A DNA stretch of 64,000 nt from Tistrella mobilis KA081020-065. GTDB lineage: Bacteria > Pseudomonadota > Alphaproteobacteria > Tistrellales > Tistrellaceae. Positions 35,617-44,222 of the stretch are shown in pieces; position 1 is the first letter of the stretch; each line of letters starts with the position of its first letter. The notes beneath the pieces were generated by a model. It saw only the letters and a program-made list of their open reading frames with translations. It searched no databases and was not told where the DNA came from. The stretch spans positions 1,037,501 through 1,101,500 of the forward strand of contig NC_017956.1 of assembly GCF_000264455.2 (NCBI RefSeq), written 5' to 3'. The translations under genes were made by a program, and so were the position numbers.

Positions 35617-36237
35617 CTAGCGTGCCAGCGCGTGCCGCGCCATGTCTGCCATGACGTCGGCGATCTCTTCGGCCGTGCGCGGGCCGCCTTCACGGAACCA
35701 CTGGCCGACCCAGTTGACCGCACCGGCCAGCAGGAAGGCGGCGATGCGGATATCGACCTCGCGGATGGAGCCGTCGGCGACACCCTGGGCGATATAGCCG
35801 CGCAGCCTGGTATCGATCGACCGCTTCCAGTCGCGGACCTTGCGCCGGCTGTCGGGCGCCAGGTCGCGATCGTCGACGCTGACCAGACACATGCCGAAAT
35901 CGGCGGTCATGTTCAGCGTATAGGCCCTGAGGAAGGCGACCGCCCGGTCCAGCCCGCGCTTGCCCGCATCATCGACACCGGCAAGCTCGGCTTCGATCAG
36001 CTCCCCACCCAGCTGATAGCAGGCGTAGAGGATGTCTTCCTTGTTGCGGAAATAGTGGTAGAGCGCGGGCTTGGTGATGTGCAGCTGCTCGGCCACGTCC
36101 GCCATCTTGGTCCGGTGGAAGCCGTTCTCGACGAACAGCCGCGCCGCCGTGCGCAGCACCGCATCACGCTTGGCATCGCGGTCGCGCTGGCGTTCGGCGG
36201 CGGGCTTCCAGGGGGAGGCGGGAATCTCGATCTGCAC
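35617..36237 (-). CDS. TetR-family regulator of the acyl-CoA catabolic cluster
   Basis: The protein of about 206 residues has an N-terminal TetR DNA-binding domain: AVLRTAARLFVENGFHRTKM, and MADVAEQLHITKPALYHYFR as helix-turn-helix. A C-terminal ligand domain ends in an amphipathic dimer helix. The start is taken as GTG 36237, because upstream methionines would add a long Arg/Pro-rich leader unlike the family. It precedes the ligase gene and faces the thiolase operon. A 14-bp palindrome in between is the likely operator. The inducer is probably an acyl-CoA (inference). Confidence 0.88.
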   Translation of the reverse strand: MQIEIPASPWKPAAERQRDRDAKRDAVLRTAARLFVENGFHRTKMADVAEQLHITKPALYHYFRNKEDILYACYQLGGELIEAELAGVDDAGKRGLDRAVAFLRAYTLNMTADFGMCLVSVDDRDLAPDSRRKVRDWKRSIDTRLRGYIAQGVADGSIREVDIRIAAFLLAGAVNWVGQWFREGGPRTAEEIADVMADMARHALAR

Positions 36238-36376
36238 GGGGGGTCTGATCTCTCTGCTGCACGGGCCTCGGGTCGCCGCCCTCCGGTAACCGCCGGAGCG
36301 GGCCGGTGGGCAGATCCGGGGGATGATCGCACGACCGGCCCCGGATCGGAACGGCCGCGCATCACAATCCGGACGA

Positions 36377-36406
36377 TTGACGGCCCGACTTCGTATTCGG
36401 TATCTT
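36377..36406 (+). promoter_or_regulatory. Probable promoter of the thiolase operon
   Basis: TTGACG (36377-36382), an 18-bp spacer and TATCTT (36401-36406). The -10 overlaps the palindrome at 36405, so repressor binding would block initiation directly. The first gene starts about 145 bp downstream. Confidence 0.5.
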
Positions 36407-36418
36407 ACCCATGGGTAA
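36405..36418. promoter_or_regulatory. Perfect 14-bp palindrome TTACCCATGGGTAA, likely TetR operator
   Basis: The site is a perfect inverted repeat located between divergent tetR and the thiolase gene, overlapping the predicted -10 and start region. Length and symmetry suit a TetR dimer. The assignment is from position; no second copy was found elsewhere in the window. Confidence 0.6.
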
Positions 36419-36550
36419 AAGAAAATGTCCATGCCCGTCGCGGCGACCGGCCGCCGGGCCTGTCCACAAGTCCAGTCAAGGGCCCAGTCATCCCAAGGAC
36501 GGCGAGCCTTGAGGGCAGTCGTTCCCCCCAACAGGCGAGGAAAGCTCATT

Positions 36551-37732
36551 ATGGTCGAGAGCGTGAGGATCGCGGGCGTCGGCATGATCCCGTTCGTGAA
36601 GCCGGGCACCAGCGCGCCCTATAGCGATATGGGGGCCGAAGCCGCCCGTCAGGCCCTGGCCGATGCCGGCATCGGCTACGACCAGATCCAGCAGGCCTAT
36701 GTCGGCTATGTCTATGGCGACAGCACCTGCGGTCAGGCGGCGCTCTACGAGGTCGGCATGTCCGGCATCCCGGTGGTGAACGTCAACAACAACTGCTCGA
36801 CCGGCTCGTCGGCGCTGTTCCTGGCGCGGCAGGCCGTGGCCTCGGGGGCGGCGGATTGCGTGCTGGCGCTGGGCTTCGAGCAGATGGTTCCGGGTGCGCT
36901 CGCCGACGTCTATCAGGACCGGCCCAGCCCGATGGCGAAGTTCATCGAGGTCGCCAAGGAATTCGACCCCGCCGCCGAGGCGCCGATGGCCATCCGCCTG
37001 TTCGGCGGTGCCGGCAAGGAATACCAGCAGAAATACGGCGCGAGCGACGCGGCTTTCGCGATGATCTCGGTGAAGGCGCGCCGCCATGCCGAGCATAACG
37101 AGCGGGCGATCTTCCGCACGCCGACCTCGGTGGAAGAGGTGCTGGCGTCGAAGCACATGTACGGGCCGCTCACCCGCCTGCAGTGCTGCCCGCCGACCTG
37201 CGGTGCCGCGGCGGCGGTGGTCGTCTCCGAAGCCTTCGCCCGCAAGCACGGCCTGACCGACGCGATCCGCCTGCGCGCCCAGGTGATGACCACCGACTTC
37301 CCGTCCAGCTTCGGCGAGAAGAGTATGATGAAGGCAGTGGGCTACGACATGGCCCGCGCCGCGGCCGATGCGGTCTACGAGCAGACCGGCGTCGACCCGA
37401 TGGATGTGAGCGTGGTGGAGATGCATGACTGCTTCACCGCCAACGAGCTGATCTCCTACGAGGCGCTCCGGCTGACGCCCGAGGGCACGGCCGAGAAGTT
37501 CATCATGGACGGCGACAACACCTATGGCGGCCGCGTCGTCACCAACCCCTCGGGCGGGTTGATCTCCAAGGGCCATCCGCTGGGCGCGACCGGCCTTGCC
37601 CAGTGCGCCGAACTTGTCTGGCAGCTGCGCGGCCAGGCCGGTCCGCGCCAGGTGGAGGGCGCGAAGATCGCGCTTCAGCACAATCTGGGTCTGGGCGGCG
37701 CCTGCGTCATCTCGCTCTACGACCGCGCCTGA
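36551..37732 (+). CDS. Thiolase / lipid-transfer protein (SCP-x type)
   Basis: The 393-residue protein has the thiolase fold. The acyl-accepting cysteine is Cys82 in VNNNCSTGSSALFLARQA, and the C-terminal site is GGLISKGHPLGATG. The middle VVEMHDCFTANELISYEALR is typical of SCP-x/DitF-like non-decarboxylating thiolases rather than FadA. Such enzymes cleave or condense branched, sterol-side-chain or unusual acyl-CoAs. GAGGAAAG precedes the ATG. It is the first gene of a five-gene run with MaoC, SDR and acyl-CoA dehydrogenase genes. Confidence 0.9.
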   Translation: MVESVRIAGVGMIPFVKPGTSAPYSDMGAEAARQALADAGIGYDQIQQAYVGYVYGDSTCGQAALYEVGMSGIPVVNVNNNCSTGSSALFLARQAVASGAADCVLALGFEQMVPGALADVYQDRPSPMAKFIEVAKEFDPAAEAPMAIRLFGGAGKEYQQKYGASDAAFAMISVKARRHAEHNERAIFRTPTSVEEVLASKHMYGPLTRLQCCPPTCGAAAAVVVSEAFARKHGLTDAIRLRAQVMTTDFPSSFGEKSMMKAVGYDMARAAADAVYEQTGVDPMDVSVVEMHDCFTANELISYEALRLTPEGTAEKFIMDGDNTYGGRVVTNPSGGLISKGHPLGATGLAQCAELVWQLRGQAGPRQVEGAKIALQHNLGLGGACVISLYDRA

Positions 37733-37762
37733 CCGGCATCGAGCAGGAGAGGATGATCATCC

Positions 37763-38230
37763 ATGCTCGATAGAGCGGCGATCGGGCGGGTTCTCCCGCC
37801 CGTCACCGCGACGGTCGAACGCGGCCGTCTGCGGTTCTTTCTGAATGCGATCGGCGAGACCAGCCCGATCCACCACGATACGGCCGCGGCGCAGGCCGCC
37901 GGCTATCGCGACTGTCCCATCCCGCCCACCTATCTGTTCTGCCTGCGCATGCTGGATGCGCCCGAGCCCTATGCCCTGCTCGACGAGCTGGGGGTCGATC
38001 TCGGCACCGTGCTGCATGGCGAGCAGAGCTTCACCTATCACCAGCCGGTGGTGGCGGGCGACGAGATCCGCTTCATCGGCCGGATCGCCGACATCTTCGA
38101 CCGCAAGGGCGGGGCGCTCGAATTCCTGGTCGAGGAGATCCGGGTTGAGCGCGTGTCGGACGGTGCCCATGTCGCCGATGTGCGGCAGGTGACCGTGATC
38201 CGCAATCCCGTGGCCGGAGGTGCGGCATGA
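37763..38230 (+). CDS. MaoC-like dehydratase, N-terminal (FAS1-type) hot-dog subunit
   Basis: The 155-residue hot-dog-fold protein includes FFLNAIGETSPIHHDTAAAQ followed by AAGYRDCPIPPTY, and HGEQSFTYHQPVVAGDEI. This form, lacking the catalytic hydratase motif, is the N-terminal half of split MaoC enoyl-CoA hydratases and pairs with a second MaoC protein. That partner is encoded next, overlapping by 4 bp, so the two likely form a heteromer. Confidence 0.88.
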   Translation: MLDRAAIGRVLPPVTATVERGRLRFFLNAIGETSPIHHDTAAAQAAGYRDCPIPPTYLFCLRMLDAPEPYALLDELGVDLGTVLHGEQSFTYHQPVVAGDEIRFIGRIADIFDRKGGALEFLVEEIRVERVSDGAHVADVRQVTVIRNPVAGGAA

Positions 38231-38613
38231 GCGGTGAACCGATCCGGGTGGTGGCCGAGATGCCGCCGATCACCCGCACGCAGCTGGCGCTCTATGGCGG
38301 TGCCTCGGGCGACCACAACCCGATCCATATCGATATCGACTTCGCCAAGGCCGCCGGTTTCCCCGACGTCTTCGCCCACGGCATGCTGGTCATGGGGCTC
38401 GCCGCCCGGGCCGTGACCGGGGCCGTGCCGCTCTCGCGCCTTAAGTCCTATGGCGTGCGTTTCACCGCCATCACCCAGGTCCACGACCGGCTGACGGTCG
38501 AAGCGGTGGAGACCGGCGTCACCGAGGCCGGCGACCGCCGGCTGGACGTGACCGTCCGCGACCAGAACGGCCAGGTGAAGGTGCAGGGCGAAGCGCTGAT
38601 CGCCGCCGGCTGA
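38227..38613 (+). CDS. MaoC-like enoyl-CoA hydratase, catalytic subunit
   Basis: The 128-residue hot-dog protein has the hydratase-2 motif YGGASGDHNPIHIDIDFAKA, with Asp and His as the catalytic pair, and FAHGMLVMGLAARAV. It would add water to a trans-2-enoyl-CoA together with the preceding N-terminal-type subunit. An ATGA overlap couples the two genes. Confidence 0.9.
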   Translation: MSGEPIRVVAEMPPITRTQLALYGGASGDHNPIHIDIDFAKAAGFPDVFAHGMLVMGLAARAVTGAVPLSRLKSYGVRFTAITQVHDRLTVEAVETGVTEAGDRRLDVTVRDQNGQVKVQGEALIAAG

Positions 38614-38675
38614 TCCGGCCCGGGCCTGTCTGCCCTTTTCAAAAAACCTCAGAAAATATCGGGAGTGACGTCAAG

Positions 38676-39503
38676 ATGGGCAAGCTCGACGGCAAGGTCG
38701 CGCTGGTTTCCGGATCCGGCCGCGGCATCGGCCGCTCCATCGCCCTCAAGCTGGCGAGCGAGGGTGCGAAGGTCGTGATCAACGATCTCGACGAGGCACC
38801 GGCCGAGGCGGTGGCCGCTGAAATCCGCGAGATGGGCGGCGAAGCCCTGATCTGCGCCGGCAATGTGGCGGCCGAGGATTTCGGCACCCGCTTCGTGAAC
38901 ACCGCAGTCGAGGGCTTCGGCGGTCTCGACATCATCGTCAACAATGCCGGTTATACCTGGGACTCGACCATCCAGAAGATGACCGACGAGCAGTTCCAGG
39001 CGATGATCGACGTCCATCTGACGGCACCGTTCCGGATCCTGCGGGCTGCTGCCGAACCGATCCGCATCTTCTCCAAGCGCGAGGCGCAGGAGGGGCGCGA
39101 GGTCTTCCGCAAGGTGGTCAACATCTCGTCGATCGCGGGCCTCTACGGCAATGCCGGCCAGGTCAGCTATTCCTCGGCCAAGGCGGCGCTGGTCGGCATG
39201 ACCCGCACGCTGTGCAAGGAATGGGGCCGCTACAAGGTCAACGTGAACTGCGTCGCCTTCGGACTGATCGCCACCCGTCTGACCCAGGCGATCGAGAAGG
39301 AACAGGCGACCATCGATGTCGACGGCCGCGAGATCAAGGTCGGCGTGCAGCATCAGCTGCTCGACACCATGGCCCAGCTGATCCCGCTCGGTCGTGCCGG
39401 CACGCCGGACGAGGCGGCGGATGCGGTCTATCTGTTCTGTGCACCCGAGAGCAATTACGTCAGCGGCCAGGTTCTGGTCTGCGGCGGCGGCATCCTGCTC
39501 TGA
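38676..39503 (+). CDS. Short-chain dehydrogenase/reductase, 3-hydroxyacyl-CoA/FabG type
   Basis: The 275-residue SDR has the cofactor motif VSGSGRGIGRSIALKLA (residues 11-27), NNAG near 90, and the catalytic Ser/Tyr/Lys set in NISSIAGLYGNAGQVSYSSA and the following K. A longer loop (about 125-140) and an insertion near 210-225 exceed FabG length, as in peroxisomal-type 3-hydroxyacyl-CoA dehydrogenases. Context suggests NAD-dependent oxidation of the 3-hydroxyacyl-CoA made by the MaoC pair. Confidence 0.9.
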   Translation: MGKLDGKVALVSGSGRGIGRSIALKLASEGAKVVINDLDEAPAEAVAAEIREMGGEALICAGNVAAEDFGTRFVNTAVEGFGGLDIIVNNAGYTWDSTIQKMTDEQFQAMIDVHLTAPFRILRAAAEPIRIFSKREAQEGREVFRKVVNISSIAGLYGNAGQVSYSSAKAALVGMTRTLCKEWGRYKVNVNCVAFGLIATRLTQAIEKEQATIDVDGREIKVGVQHQLLDTMAQLIPLGRAGTPDEAADAVYLFCAPESNYVSGQVLVCGGGILL

Positions 39504-39579
39504 TACCTGTCGGCGGCGGCGGGCCCCGCGGCGTGACCGCCGGGCCCGCCGCCGCACACGATCCGACGGAGACATCCCC

Positions 39580-40740
39580 ATGACCGCTTCTGCCCCCCGG
39601 ACGACCTCTTCCTGGATGACGCCGGAGCTTGAAAGCCTTCGCGACCAGTTCGGCCGCTTTCTGGACGCCGAACTGAAGCCCCATGCCGCGCGCTGGCGCC
39701 GGCAGCGGATGATCGACCGCTCGGCCTGGACGGCGCTGGGGGGGATGGGCGCGCTGGGTGCTGCGATCCCCGAGGAATGGGGCGGCAGCGGCGGCGATGT
39801 CTATCAGGAGATGGTGCTGCTCGACACCATCAACCGGCGCTGTTCCGACCTCGCCAACGGCTATAGCGTGCATTCGGGCATCGTGACCCATTACGTGCTG
39901 ACCTATGGCACCGAGGATCAGAAGCGGCGCTGGCTGCCGAAGCTGTGCTCGGGTGAGTGGATCGGTGCGATCGCGATGACGGAGCCGGGCGGCGGGTCCG
40001 ACCTTCAGGCGCTGACCACCCGCGGCCGGCGCGACGGCGACGACTATGTCATCGACGGCCAGAAGACCTTCATCACCAACGGCATCGCCGCCGATCTGGT
40101 GCTGGTGGCGGTGCGCATCGACGGCACGCCGGGGGCCAAGGGCATCTCGCTGATCGGTGTGGAGAAGGGCGCGCCCGGTTTCCAGCCCGGCCGGCCGCTG
40201 GAAAAGATCGGCCTGCATGCGGCCGATACCGCCGAGCTGTTCTTCGACGGCGCCCGTGCGCCGGTCGACAACCTTCTGGGCGGCATCGAGGGTCGCGGCT
40301 TCTATCAGATGATGGAGCAGCTGCCCCGCGAACGCCTGATCCTTGCCATTGGCGCGGTTGCGGCGATGGAGCATGCGGTCGAGATCACCCGCGCTTATGT
40401 CCACGAGCGCAAGGCCTTCGGCAAGACCCTGTTCGACTTCCAGACCATTTCCTTCCGCCTGGCCGAGCTTGCGACCGAAGCCCATATCGCGCGCGTCTTC
40501 GTCGACGACTGTCTGGTCAAACTGGCCGAGAACCGGCTCGACAACGTCACCGCCTCGATGGCCAAGTGGTGGTGCAGCGAACGCCAGGTCCAGACCGTCG
40601 ACGCCTGCCTGCAGATGTTCGGCGGCTATGGCTATATCGAAGAAACCGAAATCGCTCGCATGTATACCGACGCCCGGATCCAGAAGATCTATGGCGGCGC
40701 CAACGAGATCATGAAATTGCTGATCGCGCGCTCGCTCTGA
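39580..40740 (+). CDS. Acyl-CoA dehydrogenase, long-chain-type active site
   Basis: The 386-residue flavoprotein shows AIAMTEPGGGSDLQALTT (FAD/substrate loop), ERKAFGKTLFDFQTISFRLA and QMFGGYGYIEETEIARMYTD. Where MCAD-type enzymes carry the catalytic glutamate in YEG, this one reads IYGGANEIMK, as in long-chain acyl-CoA dehydrogenase. The base is then probably the glutamate in HAVEITRAYV. It introduces the 2,3 double bond and is the last gene of the operon, closed by a terminator 28 bp downstream. Confidence 0.92.
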   Translation: MTASAPRTTSSWMTPELESLRDQFGRFLDAELKPHAARWRRQRMIDRSAWTALGGMGALGAAIPEEWGGSGGDVYQEMVLLDTINRRCSDLANGYSVHSGIVTHYVLTYGTEDQKRRWLPKLCSGEWIGAIAMTEPGGGSDLQALTTRGRRDGDDYVIDGQKTFITNGIAADLVLVAVRIDGTPGAKGISLIGVEKGAPGFQPGRPLEKIGLHAADTAELFFDGARAPVDNLLGGIEGRGFYQMMEQLPRERLILAIGAVAAMEHAVEITRAYVHERKAFGKTLFDFQTISFRLAELATEAHIARVFVDDCLVKLAENRLDNVTASMAKWWCSERQVQTVDACLQMFGGYGYIEETEIARMYTDARIQKIYGGANEIMKLLIARSL

Positions 40741-40768
40741 CGGCGCGGCTGCCGGCGATCTGAGGATG

Positions 40769-40803
40769 GGGCCTGCCCGATGATCGGGCGGGCCCGTTTT
40801 ATT
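40769..40803 (+). terminator. Rho-independent terminator of the acyl-CoA operon
   Basis: An 11-bp stem with one T-G pair (40769-40779 with 40785-40795) and a five-base loop is followed by G and TTTTATT. It overlaps the last bases of the convergent antidote gene. Confidence 0.8.
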
Positions 40804-41098
40804 CCCCGGGGTGAGGCAGCGGTTCTACAGAAAGACGAAGACCAAGGGCAGCCAGAACTTTCAGTATAGTTCCGAATTCGGGATTTCCCTTGTCGCTCAA
40901 GGCTCGATAGAGGCTTTCGCGGGAGAGTCCTGCATCTTCGGCAATCTGTCTCATTCCTTTAGCGCGTGCCACGACGCCCAACGCGTCGGAAATAAACGCA
41001 GGGTCTCCTGTTTCGAACGCATCGGATAGATAGCCGGCCATAGCCTCGTCATCGTCCAGATATTCTGCCGGATCAAAGGCCGTGGTCTCCAGCGCCAT
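40799..41098 (-). CDS. HI1420-type addiction-module antidote (HigA-like)
   Basis: The 99-residue protein begins MALETTAFDPAEYLDDDEAM and ends with an XRE-type helix-turn-helix (AEDAGLSRESLYRALSD, then GNPEFGTILKVLAALGLRL). This is the 'downstream' antidote of HI1419/HI1420 modules. ATG 41098 matches the family start; a GTG 6 bp earlier overlaps the toxin stop. Codon use is less GC-biased than the neighbours, suggesting transfer. Its toxin gene upstream is truncated, so the antidote appears to be an orphan. Confidence 0.9.
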   Translation of the reverse strand: MALETTAFDPAEYLDDDEAMAGYLSDAFETGDPAFISDALGVVARAKGMRQIAEDAGLSRESLYRALSDKGNPEFGTILKVLAALGLRLSVEPLPHPGE

Positions 41099-41100
41099 TG

Positions 41101-41268
41101 TCACCTCTCCATTTCCGCCGCAAGTCTCTTTGCTTGCTCAATGTCGTCATTTTGACGGTTATTCGTGCCACCGCATAGAAGAACAATAAGAACAGTGCCA
41201 CGCTGGGCGAAGTAAACCCTATACCCTGGTCCCTCATGAATGCGCAGCTCGGAAACACCCTGCCGCAC
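41101..41268 (-). pseudogene. 5'-truncated HI1419/RelE-type toxin gene
   Basis: Read on the minus strand, the frame gives GVSELRIHEGPGYRVYFAQR, then GTVLIVLLCGGTNNRQNDDI and EQAKRLAAEMER before TGA. This is the C-terminal half of phage-derived Gp49/HI1419-type toxins. Family members are about 95-110 residues, but recognisable similarity starts only near 41268 (a GTG codon), leaving about 55. The upstream in-frame sequence has no ATG or GTG and does not resemble the family N-terminus. The stop overlaps the antidote start region, as in intact modules. DNA at 41281-41340 is unusually AT-rich. Confidence 0.8.
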
Positions 41269-41368
41269 CAGCGCATGCGGCAGACAGTAGTTTTTAGATG
41301 ATTTTATCTGGAGAATATATCGTGAGAGAAAATCTGGCGCATTCCTCTCATCTGAGCGGGCGTCGCGC

Positions 41369-42328
41369 TCACCCCCGCGCCCGCAGCCCCGCGCCGGCGG
41401 CCAGGGTGGGGGGCAGGCGGCCGACCGCCAGCGCGGCGGCGGTGGTGCGCTCCACGTCCAGGCGGTCGAGGGTGAGCCGGCCTTCGGAGTATTCGACCAC
41501 CCGGCCGGTGAGCACGATGTGGTTGGCGCGGGGCATCACCGTCACCCGCCCGCGGCGGGGCGAGAGTTGCAGACCGTCCAGCCGGTCGCGGGTCAGCATG
41601 TCGGCGAAAAGCGGTGCCAGACCGGCATGGACGATGCCGGTGACCGGGTCTTCAGGCACGCCGAGCTTCGGGGCGAAGAAGCGGCAGACATAGTCGGCGC
41701 CATCGGCCAGAGAGGCGCCGTCGGCGAGGCTGGCGACCGCCACCCCCCGAGGCGGCAGGGCGGCAATGGCGGCGTCGTCGGGGCGGATCGCCTCGACCTC
41801 TGCCGGATCCTCGACCAGCACATACCAGTCGTGGCGGCCTTCCAGCACGGCGGCGGGGGCGACACCGCCCAGGGCCGCGGTGATCGCGCGCAGCATCGCC
41901 GGGCGCGGTTCGATTCCGGTCAGCCGCTCACGCGGCAGGGAGAGGCACAGTCGACCGCCATCCGAATGATCGCGGGTGACATGGAGCAGCCCGCCCCGGG
42001 TACGGAACACCACCGCGGGTGCCTCGGGCGCGACCCTGCTCAACACCACATGGGCGGCGGCCAGCGTGGCATGGCCGCACATCGGCATTTCGGTGGTGGG
42101 AGTGAACCACCGCAGATGGAAGGGACCGGCGGCGGCGCCATCGCCCGTGCCGAACCCGCCCGGATCCTCGGGCACCAGGAAGGCGGTCTCGGACAGCCGG
42201 TTTTCGGCCGCGATCGCCTGCATCACCGGCACCGGCAGCCAGGCATCCATCAGGCAGACCGCCGCCGGATTGCCGGCGAACAGCCGCTCGGCGAAGGCAT
42301 CGAGGTGAAAGATCCTGACGTTTCGCAT
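41369..42328 (-). CDS. PhzF-family isomerase/epimerase-like protein
   Basis: The 319-residue protein has the PhzF fold marks FHLDAFAERLFAGNPAAVCL, with the catalytic glutamate in AENRLSETAFLV, and MCGHATLAAAHVVL plus the second-half GVPEDPVTGIVHAGLAPLF. The family includes the phenazine isomerase PhzF and many uncharacterised isomerases; no phenazine genes are near. ATG 42328 starts MRNVRIFHLDAF, as in homologues; a TTG 21 bp earlier is an unlikely alternative. Confidence 0.9.
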   Translation of the reverse strand: MRNVRIFHLDAFAERLFAGNPAAVCLMDAWLPVPVMQAIAAENRLSETAFLVPEDPGGFGTGDGAAAGPFHLRWFTPTTEMPMCGHATLAAAHVVLSRVAPEAPAVVFRTRGGLLHVTRDHSDGGRLCLSLPRERLTGIEPRPAMLRAITAALGGVAPAAVLEGRHDWYVLVEDPAEVEAIRPDDAAIAALPPRGVAVASLADGASLADGADYVCRFFAPKLGVPEDPVTGIVHAGLAPLFADMLTRDRLDGLQLSPRRGRVTVMPRANHIVLTGRVVEYSEGRLTLDRLDVERTTAAALAVGRLPPTLAAGAGLRARG

Positions 42329-42433
42329 GGCGGGACCATTCCTTCGCAAACTGTGGGTTGCGTTTAATTGGAATGATCACGCCAAATGAGATCGTCAGGC
42401 AAGCGGCATCTGCGCGCTGCGGCAAATCCGTGG

Positions 42434-43024
42434 TCAGCGGTTCATATCATGATATTCGTCGTTCGGCAGCATGTCGACGGCGCTCGCGACGCGGTTGGTC
42501 ATGTTGTAGAAGCCGATGACATTGGCCAGGTCGAAAATGTCTTCGACCGAAAAGCCCGCGTCGCGCAGCCGGGCCCGGTCTGCCTCATCGACCAGGGTCG
42601 GGGTTTCGGTGACCTTGGCGGCGAAATCGAGCATCGCCCGGTGGCGGAGCGACAGCGGTGCCACCCGGTAGTTCATCACCAGCATCTCGCCGAGCTTCGG
42701 GTCGCCCGACAGTGCCCTGACCGCCTGGCCATGGGCGACCAGACAGTAATAGCAGCGGTTGATCGACGAGACCACCACCGCCACCATCTCGCGCTCCAGC
42801 TTGTCGAGCCCGCTGTCGCCCAGCATCAACTCGTTGTAGAAGCGGCTGAAGGTGCGGAATTTTTCTGGCCGCAGCGTATAGGCCTGCAGCACATGCGGAA
42901 CCATGCCGAGCTTCTCGCGGCACTTCGCGTAATAGGCCTGGATGTCATCGGCATGGCCGGCTTCGTCGGGGATGGGCAGGGCCATCACCTCGGGCTTCAG
43001 CTGCAGCGGCTTGTCGGCGGACAT
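42434..43024 (-). CDS. AhpD-like peroxidase-related protein (carboxymuconolactone decarboxylase family)
   Basis: The 196-residue helical protein has the redox motif NRCYYCLVAHG (CxxC and His), preceded by LDKLEREMVAVVVSSI. It belongs to the longer peroxidase-related AhpD group. Members reduce peroxides through the cysteine pair. No partner reductase is adjacent. Its start is 78 bp from the end of aroC on the same strand. Confidence 0.9.
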   Translation of the reverse strand: MSADKPLQLKPEVMALPIPDEAGHADDIQAYYAKCREKLGMVPHVLQAYTLRPEKFRTFSRFYNELMLGDSGLDKLEREMVAVVVSSINRCYYCLVAHGQAVRALSGDPKLGEMLVMNYRVAPLSLRHRAMLDFAAKVTETPTLVDEADRARLRDAGFSVEDIFDLANVIGFYNMTNRVASAVDMLPNDEYHDMNR

Positions 43025-43102
43025 GGGTGAGCGTCTCCCCGGTTCTTGTATGATCCGGGGAGTATGCCTGCCGTGGCCGGGGCTGTCTTCAGAAGCCGGG
43101 CG

Positions 43103-44176
43103 TCACCCGCCACATTGGCCGCGATGGCGCAGCAGATGATCGGCCAGCACCACCGCCATCATCGCCTCGCCCACCGGCACCGCGCGGATGCCGACGCAGG
43201 GGTCATGACGGCCCTTGGTCACCACCTCGGTATCCGCGCCGTCGCGGGTGACGCTGAGCCGGGGGGTGAGGATGGAGCTGGTCGGCTTGACCGCAAAGCG
43301 CACCACCACCGGTTCGCCATTGGCGATGCCGCCCAGGATGCCGCCGGCGCGGTTGCCCAGGAAAGCGGGCTTGCCCTCGCGCATCCGCATCTCGTCGGCA
43401 TTCTGCGAGCCGGTGAGACGGGCGGCCGCGAAACCGTCGCCGATCTCCACCGCCTTGACCGCATTGATGCCCATCATCGCCTTGGCGAGATCGGCATCCA
43501 GCTTGTCGTAGAGCGGATCGCCCAGCCCGACCGGCACGCCTTCCGCCACCACTTCGATCACCGCGCCGCAGCTGTCGCCGGATTTGCGCAGGCCGTCCAG
43601 ATACTCGGCCCAGCGCGCGGCGGTTTCGGCATCGGGGCAGAAGAAGTCGTTGCGGCCGGTCTCGTCCCAGTCCCAACGGCTGCGATCGACGCCGATGCCG
43701 CCCATCTCGACCAGGGCGCCGCGGATGGTGACGGTCTCTCCCAGCACCTTGCGGGCCACCGCGCCGGCCGCCACGCGCACCGCGGTCTCGCGGGCGCTCG
43801 ACCGGCCGCCGCCCCGATAGTCGCGGATGCCGTATTTGGCCTGATAGGTGAAGTCGGCATGGCCCGGACGGAACTTGTCTTTGATCTCGCCGTAATCCTT
43901 CGAGCGCTGATCGGTATTGCGGATCAGCAGGCTGACCGGGGTGCCGGTGGTGAGGCCTTCGAAGGTGCCCGACAGGATCTCGACCTCGTCGGGCTCACGC
44001 CGCTGGGTGGTGAAGCGCGACTGGCCCGGCCGGCGCTTGTCGAGGAAAGGCTGGATGTCGGCTTCGGTCAACGCCAGGCGTGGCGGCACGCCGTCGACCA
44101 CGCAGCCGATTGCCGGGCCATGGCTTTCACCCCAGCTCGTGAAGCGGAAAAGCTCGCCGAAACTGTTGCCTGCCAT
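43103..44176 (-). CDS. aroC: Chorismate synthase
   Basis: The 357-residue FMN-dependent enzyme makes chorismate from EPSP, the last shikimate step. Signatures: [17 protein letters not shown] near residue 16, [20 protein letters not shown] and [20 protein letters not shown]. It lies 46 bp downstream of fabI and is probably co-transcribed with it. Confidence 0.97.
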   Translation of the reverse strand: MAGNSFGELFRFTSWGESHGPAIGCVVDGVPPRLALTEADIQPFLDKRRPGQSRFTTQRREPDEVEILSGTFEGLTTGTPVSLLIRNTDQRSKDYGEIKDKFRPGHADFTYQAKYGIRDYRGGGRSSARETAVRVAAGAVARKVLGETVTIRGALVEMGGIGVDRSRWDWDETGRNDFFCPDAETAARWAEYLDGLRKSGDSCGAVIEVVAEGVPVGLGDPLYDKLDADLAKAMMGINAVKAVEIGDGFAAARLTGSQNADEMRMREGKPAFLGNRAGGILGGIANGEPVVVRFAVKPTSSILTPRLSVTRDGADTEVVTKGRHDPCVGIRAVPVGEAMMAVVLADHLLRHRGQCGG

Positions 44177-44222
44177 GGCCGGTCCGATCCTTCAAAACGG
44201 TGCTGTGGGAGAGAGGTGGGGG

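Noticed and set aside
33936-40740. Polyketide or fatty-acid biosynthetic cluster
   Set aside because: There is no ketosynthase, acyl carrier protein or acyltransferase; the ligase, dehydrogenase, hydratase and thiolase set points to degradation.
41073-41276. A 67-codon minus-strand frame in the toxin-antidote region
   Set aside because: It is in a different frame from the recognisable toxin sequence and has no family character; the toxin remnant at 41101-41268 explains the region.
41369-42328. Phenazine biosynthesis gene
   Set aside because: Only a general PhzF-fold protein is present; no other phenazine genes are nearby and the family is broad.
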